Shown one piece after another: positions 57,740-64,000 of a DNA stretch of 64,000 nt. The notes beneath the pieces were generated by a model. It saw only the letters and a list, made by a program, of their open reading frames with translations, was not told the DNA's origin and did not search any database. A program made the translations under genes and the position numbers. The stretch is from Calendula officinalis (lineage: Eukaryota > Streptophyta > Magnoliopsida > Asterales > Asteraceae): positions 19,345,501-19,409,500 of the forward strand of contig OY970822.1 in assembly GCA_963853835.1 (NCBI GenBank), in the 5' to 3' direction. How positions within the stretch are numbered: position 1 is the first letter of the stretch; every line of letters begins with the position of its first letter.

Positions 57740-60700
57740 ATGTCTGATAACAATGAAAGCACGCAGGCTAACAAGATTTCAGTTCTCACTCCCAACAACT
57801 TTGGGATGTGGAAAAATAGAATTAAGCAGTACATGCTTATTATTGATTATTCCATGTGGGAAGTTGTACAAGAAGGCAACAAAACCGTACATACTCAACT
57901 CACAAGCTCATCAACTGAAGCAGACAAACTCAAGTGTGACAAAGAGAAGAAAGACAGAGGAATTGAACTGAAAGCATTAAGCACTCTTTTGCTATCAATT
58001 CCTAATGACTATCAACATCTCTTTGTTGAATATGATGATGCTAAGAAGTTGTGGCATGCACTGGAGAAAAGGTTTGTTGGCACTAAAAGTACAAAGAGGA
58101 ACATGAAGTATGTACTGAAACAAGAGTTTAAAAACTTCAAAGGACAAAAGAATGAATCTTTGTCACAAGTTTTTGATCGCTTCAATAAACTTATTGGTGA
58201 ACTCAATCAAGTTGGAGTTCAACCAGAAAAAGATGATGTCAACAAGAAGTTTCTCAGATCTCTTGGTGAAGAATGGTCTATGTATACTGTGATATATAGA
58301 CAAGGAGATGCACTAGAAGAGAAGGAGCTTGATGAACTATACAATGATCTAAGAGTATTTGAATCTGAGGTAAGTCAAAAAAACTCCTAGTTTACCTTCA
58401 AACAATGTTGTTTTTGTGTCTAGTACAGGTACAAATCAGGATGTTGCAACTGGAAAGCATAAGGAAACTAAAGATATAGCAAGAGAATCCTTCTTTACTA
58501 GTCATGTGCACATTGCACTAATTAGTGAAGATTTGGAACAAATCAATCCTGATGATCTGGAAGAGATGGATCTAAAGTAGCAGATGGCAATGCTGAGCTT
58601 GAAGACCAAAAGATTCCTTCAAAGAACTGGAAGAAAGGACCTAAACTTCAACAAAGGTGAAAGAGCTGGATTTGACAAAACCAAAGTCAAATGCTATAAT
58701 TGCAGTAATTTTGGTCACTTTGCTAGAGTATGCCTAGCAAAGATCAAAGATCAAATTACAACAAGAACGGTTCATCAAACTCAACAGCTCTTGTATCTCA
58801 AGAAGGACAAGGTTATGATTGGAGTTTTCAAGCACTCATGGCCTTCACTGATCCAAATACTGAGGTACATTCTAAATCATGTACTCCTGAATGTCTTAAA
58901 GCATTTAAAGAACTTGAAAAAATTAATGTAAAAATCTTAGATGATATAAGACTAAACAGGAATAGAAGAATTGAATTTAATGGTTGCATAGCTGACTTAG
59001 AAAATCAAATAAAAATTTATAAAGTAACTGATCAAAAGTTAAAAGAAGAATTATTACAAGCAACTTATGACAAAGAGCATGCTGAACTAAAAGCCAAAGA
59101 AGCCATAGCAAAGTTAGAGGAATGTCAATTAAAATTAGAACAAAATAAATTAACTATTAAAAAATTTGAAAGAAGTTCTAAAATAATTGATGAACTAACT
59201 AGTAATCAAACCACTGAAAAAGTTGTTCATGGAGTTGGATATCATGCAGTCCCACCTCCAACAAATTTCATTCCTCCACTTAAGTCTAGCTCAGAAAGAA
59301 TCCTAGATGAATTAAAAGTAGAAAACCAATCTGAAACAAGCAACGATTCATTTTATGAAGAAAACACCATTAAATCAACTGATACAAGTTTCCATGCCAC
59401 ACCGAGTCAAGAATCCCCCAAATATAATTCTGAAAATATACCAACCATATTAAGAAGGGGAAATCAAAGAAACTGGAATCAACTAAAAGAACAAATAAAA
59501 CCTGAAAGTGCTAAAACAACAAAGCTGACATGTTTAATCTGCAACAAAGTTAATCACTTAGCAAAAGATTGTCACTTCAATCCAATAAACTGCAAAAAAT
59601 TTAAGGAATTTAAAGAAAATAAAGAAAAATTAAAAGACCTTAAATTAAAGGAATCAAAATTGAATCAATCTGATAAACATCCACATGTTGATGTCCCTAA
59701 ATTTGGAAGAACTGCACAAAGGTTTGTTCAAAATATCAGACATGGTAACCCTATGAGAAGTAATTATTCTGAAAATAATCGAAATAAAAATAAAATTTTA
59801 AATTATTCAAGTTTTTCAAACATCGGTAGGAACAATCAAAGATTTACTACTGATCATAAGCCGAAGTACAATGCAATGAGATACAACTACTACAATACTA
59901 CTGATCGGACTAAAAAATCTTTTAACCCAAATACTAGGGGTGTCAAATTTGTACCGAACAAAACCAACCAACATGCTACCAACCGTACCAAGAATAGTTG
60001 GTAGCCAATATGTTGGTAACCAACATGTTTGGTTGGTAGTACCGTACCAATCAAGTAGTTATGGTACGGTAATGGTACAAATATTTAAATACCACGGTAA
60101 TACCGTACCAACCAATATATATATATTACTCCCTAATATATACATATTTTTTATATAATTATGAATTTTCCCAAATTATGTCTCATATTGGAACCAACCG
60201 CGTACTAGGAATTGTATTACACAACCATTAGATGTAAAAGATGATCCCCACAATCTAAGTTGCGTAAAGAAAATATAAGTCGAGGAACAAGATACCACAA
60301 ATACAATAAGAATAGATATGATTAGAGGCGAATTTAGATGATTGTAGATGAATGACCATACAAGTTTGTGGAGAAGTTTGGATTTAAACTCTTGTGTAAA
60401 GAGTTGAAACCTAAATGGTATATACCATTACCAACTTGTACCAACTAAGATTATTGGTAGCCAACCAAATTGGTACCAAGTATACGTGGTATGGTACTGG
60501 TAATTAAATTAGTGTACCAAGTATAGTTGGTACGATACACGGTATGGAGAAAATATTCATGGTACCGTACCATGTTCACCCCTACCAAATACTACTGGTC
60601 CCTCAGTAGTAAAACATTCATAAAGAACTTGGGTGTATAAACCTAAATCAGTAGTAACAACAAACAGCAATATCAACCAGAAATCAAACACCATACCTTC

Positions 60701-60780
60701 ATCAAAAGTTCATATTATTAGAAAAACTTTTGCTTCAAAGGATGAACCCAAGACAAAACAAGCTTGGGTTCCCAAAATGA
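57740..60780 (+). pseudogene. Copia 2 gag (UBN2-type, two zinc knuckles), interrupted
   Basis: ATG 57740 opens 216 codons of a Copia gag domain (Trp-Lys near 57810, Leu-Trp-His-Ala-Leu-Glu near 58047). Frame changes near 58390, and a TAG stands at 58578 where the family has Trp. The first zinc knuckle, Cys-Tyr-Asn-Cys ... Gly-His ... Cys, lies at about 58690-58732. A long Lys/Glu-rich coiled-coil region (58900-59220) precedes a second knuckle, Cys-Leu-Ile-Cys ... His ... Cys, at about 59530-59572. The MITE at 59935-60584 splits the last part; gag resumes at 60593 and ends at a TAA near 60782. Confidence 0.88.
59935..60584. mobile_element. hAT-type MITE inside Copia 2 gag
   Basis: 650 bp flanked by the perfect 8-bp duplication CCAAATAC (59927-59934, 60585-60592). 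The ends TAGGGGTGTC and TTCACCCCTA are imperfect inverted repeats. The interior is rich in GGTACGGTAC/TACCAACC motifs in both orientations. The Copia 1 copy of this gag region continues without it. Confidence 0.93.
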
Positions 60781-60798
60781 ACTAATCAATTTATTTTT

Positions 60799-63700
60799 GT
60801 GCAGAGTATCCATATACCTGAAGAAGGAAGAACATGGCATATTGATAGTGGATGCTCTAGGCACATGACTGGAAATCTTCAAATTCTAAGAGATTTAAAG
60901 TCCTTTGAAGGTGGATATGTTACTTTTTGTGAAAATCCAAAAGGTGGTAGGATCACTGGTAAAGGTACAGTATCAAATGGTAAGATTACATTTGATGATG
61001 TATTTTATGTTGCTGAGCTTAAATACAATCTGGTAAGTATCTCACAAGTATGTGATAAGAAGAACAAGATTCTTTTTACATATATAGAGTGCATCATTCT
61101 TTCTCCTGATTTTATTATAGATGAAAAATATTTGTATTAAGAACACCAAGGAGAAACAATGTGTATTGCCTGGATATAGGGGAGAACTCATTTCACCAAA
61201 TGAGATCAACTATTTTATATCCAAGGAAAACACCAATGAATCAGAACTCTGGCATAGAAGGATGTGTCACACAAACTTTAAAAACATGAATAATTTAGTC
61301 AAAAAGAATTTAGTAGTTGGTTTACCTAAAACATAATTCATTTGTGATCATTATTGTGTTGGATGCCTGAAAGGTAAACAACACAAGACTTCTCATAAGT
61401 CCAAAGCAATTAATTCTATTTCTAACCCTCTGTAGCTCTTACATATGGACCTATTTGGACCTACAAATGTAATGAGTATTGGAAAGAAACAATACTGCTT
61501 AGTTATTACTGATGACTTTTCCAGATATACTTGGGTATTTTTTCTCATGACCAAAGATGAAACAAGTGAAATCATCAAGAACCTGATAATCAAACTGGAA
61601 AATACTAGAGATCTCAAAGTTAAAGCCATTAGATGTGATAATGGCACATAATTTAGAAATGCTAATCTAATCTCTTTTTGTGATCTTAAAGGTATTGACA
61701 GGCAGTACAGCTCACCTAGAACTCCACAACAAAATGGTGTAGCTGAAAGAAGAAATAGAACTATCATTTAAGCAACCAGATCCATGCTTGCAGACTCAAA
61801 ATTACCAATAACATTCTGGGCTGAAGCTGTTAATACTGCTTGTTATGTGCAAAACAGAGTATTAATAGTTAAGCCACACTTTAAAACACCATATGAACTT
61901 TTTAATAAAAGAAAACCTTCAATAAGCTTTTTAAAATCATTTGGTTGTCTTTGTGCAAGTTTAATTACAAGAGAAAAAATTGGTAAGTTTGACTGCAAAT
62001 CAGATGATGGAATCTTTGTGGGATACTCAACTCAAAGCAAAGCATATAGAGTATTCAACAAAAGGCTGAGGATCATTGAAGAAAGTGTATATATATCCTT
62101 TAATGAAAATTTAATGAATGAACAGGGAAATGGTCCAAATTGGTTATTTAATATTGACACTCTAACCAAATCTCTTGATTTTAGTTATGATTTCAATACA
62201 GGTGGAACAGACAATCAACTACCACAAGGAGGATCATCATCATTCTATAGCAGTCAAGATACAATGAAGTATATCCTTGTTAATACTGATCCCACAATAT
62301 ATACTGAGGACAGTAGTAACTCGGATAACACAAACAATACTGATGCCAGTAATAACTCAAATTCTCATGATACTACTGACACCAGTAGTAACTTAGAAAC
62401 TCAAGTTGATAATGGTGATTCAAACAATTTTGATGTCAGTACTAACACAAAAACACATGATCCAAATGAAAATCAAGTTAATACTGACTCCAGTATCAAT
62501 GAAGAAAATCAAGACAATTTAGAGAATCAAGAAGAAAACTGGACTGATGCACAAGTTCCTGAATCCAATGAATCAAATATTGATATTCAAATAGTTGTTG
62601 ACAAAGTTTCCAACTCAAGAGCTCAAAAGAATCATCCCTTAGACCTAGTTCTAAGTGATGTCAATTCAAATATGCAGACAAGAAGCAAATTTAATTCAAG
62701 TTTATTTTCAAATAGTTGCAATATAAGTCTAATTTCTAATGAATGTATGTCTGCATGTTTTCTATCTCAGGAGGAACCTAAAAAGATTCAACAAGCTATG
62801 ACGGATTCAAACTGGATTGAAGCAATGCAAGAAGAACTTCTTCAATTCAAATTACAAGCTGTTTGGACACTTGTACCTCTTCCAAAAAGAAAAAGAGACA
62901 TTTGAACTCGATGGATCTTTAGAAACAAGAAGGATGAAAGAGGCATAGTGATCAAGAATAAATCCAGACTTGTAGCACAAGGTTACACTCAAGAAGAAGG
63001 AATATACTATGATCAAGTATATGCTCATGTTGCAAAAATTGAAGCAATAAGGATCTTCTTGGCATATGTTTCATTCAAGAAATTCAAAGTCTATCAAATG
63101 GATGTAAAGAGTGCTTTCCTATATAGGAAAACTGAAGAAGAAGTGTACGTATGTCAACCTCCAGGATTTGAAGATCCTGAACATGATGATTATGTGTATA
63201 AACTAGATAAAGCTCTATATGGCCTTCATCAGGCACCAAGAGCTTGGTATGATACATTATCATCATACTTGTTGAAAAACAATTTCAAAAGAGGTGCAAT
63301 TGACAAGACTCTGTTCAGAAGAAAAATCAAGGATGATATTCTACTGGTCCAAATTTATGTAGATGATATCATCTTTGGTTCAACAAAGGATCAATTATGT
63401 AAAGAGTTTGAAGAATTAATGCATATCAAGTTCAAGATGAGCTCAATGGCTCCAATGAACTTCTTTCTTGGACTCCAAATCAATTAAAAATCAGATGGTA
63501 TTTTGATTAATCAATCAAAATATGTCAAAGACATCTTAGAGAAATTTGCAATGAAAGACTGTAAAAGTGCAAGCACACCCATGGAAACACATAAACACCT
63601 ACATCATGATGTTGAGGGGGATGATGTAGATGAACACTTGTATAGATCAATGATAGGTTCTTTAATGTATTTAACTGCATCAAGACCTGATATTATATAT

Positions 63701-64000
63701 AGTGTTTGTGTTTGTGCCAGGTATCAAGCAAGACCAAAGGAACTTCACTTGCAAGCAGTCAAAAGAATCTTCAGATACTTGAAAGGAAAACCATCACTCA
63801 GTCTTTGGTATCCACATGACTCACCATTTGAACTTATAGCCTACACAGATAGTGACTATGGTTGTGAATGTCAAGACAGAAAGTCAACCACTGGTGGATG
63901 TCAATTATTTGGCTCAAGACTGGTATCATGGCAATGCAAGAAAACAAACTAATGTTTCAACATCAACTGCTGAAGCAGAGTATGTAGCTGCATCTGCTTG
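60799..64000 (+). pseudogene. Copia 2 pol (protease, integrase, RT, RNase H), truncated by window end
   Basis: Protease Asp-Ser-Gly-Cys-Ser lies near 60846; pre-integrase zinc ligands near 61250-61375; integrase core from 61443; RT from about 62815 with Tyr-Val-Asp-Asp at 63357-63368; RNase H Tyr-Thr-Asp-Ser-Asp-Tyr near 63843. Stops: TAA 61334 and 61650 and TAA near 61768 (all GAA in Copia 1), TAG near 61433 (CAG in Copia 1), TGA near 62903 (GGA in Copia 1), TAA near 63485 (CAA in Copia 1). A frameshift near 61137 is shared with Copia 1. Another frameshift lies near 63944. The Asn/Ser/Thr/Asp-rich linker at 62200-62600 is repetitive. Confidence 0.9.

Larger units (their letters stand above)
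57578..64000 (+). mobile_element. Copia 2: second Sirevirus-like copy, continues past the window
   Basis: Begins with the last 76 bp of the LTR (57578-57653, matching the end of the Copia 1 3' LTR), then primer-binding site, gag, protease, integrase, RT and part of RNase H. The bulk of the 5' LTR is missing. A hAT MITE interrupts gag (59935-60584). Several stops make it non-autonomous, but unlike Copia 1 it retains the RT catalytic motif. Confidence 0.92.

Noticed and set aside
1..64000. CRISPR arrays, rRNA, riboswitches, bacterial promoters or replication origins
   Set aside because: None seen; regularly spaced repeats found here are LTR-internal arrays or transposon-derived tandem repeats of a plant genome.

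Overview
This is nuclear DNA of a flowering plant. It is AT-rich, has GT-AG spliced genes, and is packed with nested LTR retrotransposons and small DNA transposons. The Copia family with a long third ORF and the chromodomain Gypsy family look most like those of Asteraceae; that placement is inference from family resemblance. Nothing bacterial is present (no operons, CRISPR or rRNA).

Layout. (1) 265-11866: a decayed Sirevirus-like Copia element (Copia 1) lacking its 5' end. It has pol, an internal promoter-like TATA, a third ORF and a 3' LTR. Two solo Gypsy LTRs (4580-6236, 9545-11283) split the third ORF. (2) 11867-14588: intergenic DNA with SINE remnants, then a Stowaway-like MITE (14589-14901). 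(3) 14929-33804: an old Tat-lineage Gypsy element carrying an antisense, intron-containing gene. A young, apparently intact chromovirus (22949-31239, LTRs almost identical) is inserted in that antisense gene. (4) 33805-37200: relics of a hAT transposase and tRNA-derived SINEs. (5) 37248-38872: an intact 3-exon YUCCA flavin monooxygenase gene (auxin synthesis). (6) 39431-46242: two hAT MITEs, a Tourist-like MITE carrying a GGT-rich array, and a Stowaway MITE hosting an Emigrant-like element with a 182-bp triplication. (7) 46694-50354, minus strand: a complete 19-exon gene for 7-hydroxymethyl chlorophyll a reductase (HCAR). (8) 51363-52717, minus strand: an intact 3-exon HARBI1/ALP1-like transposase-derived gene whose catalytic triad reads N-D-D. 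(9) 53567-55391: a PIF/Harbinger element with terminal inverted repeats whose only recognisable gene encodes a Myb/SANT-like protein. (10) 57578-64000: a second copy of the Copia family (Copia 2), running off the window, with a hAT MITE in gag.

Host genes with good coding integrity are YUC, HCAR and probably the ALP1-like gene. The rest is a layered record of transposition whose order follows from target-site duplications: Copia 1 before its solo LTRs, and Tat before the chromovirus. The strongest new signal is a 10-bp motif, TACTACTGAT, found 14 times exactly (both strands) in the two Copia copies. It is clustered three at a time about 110-200 bp upstream of both the LTR TATA box and a second TATA box that precedes the third ORF. 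This suggests a repeated enhancer serving two promoters in one retrotransposon.
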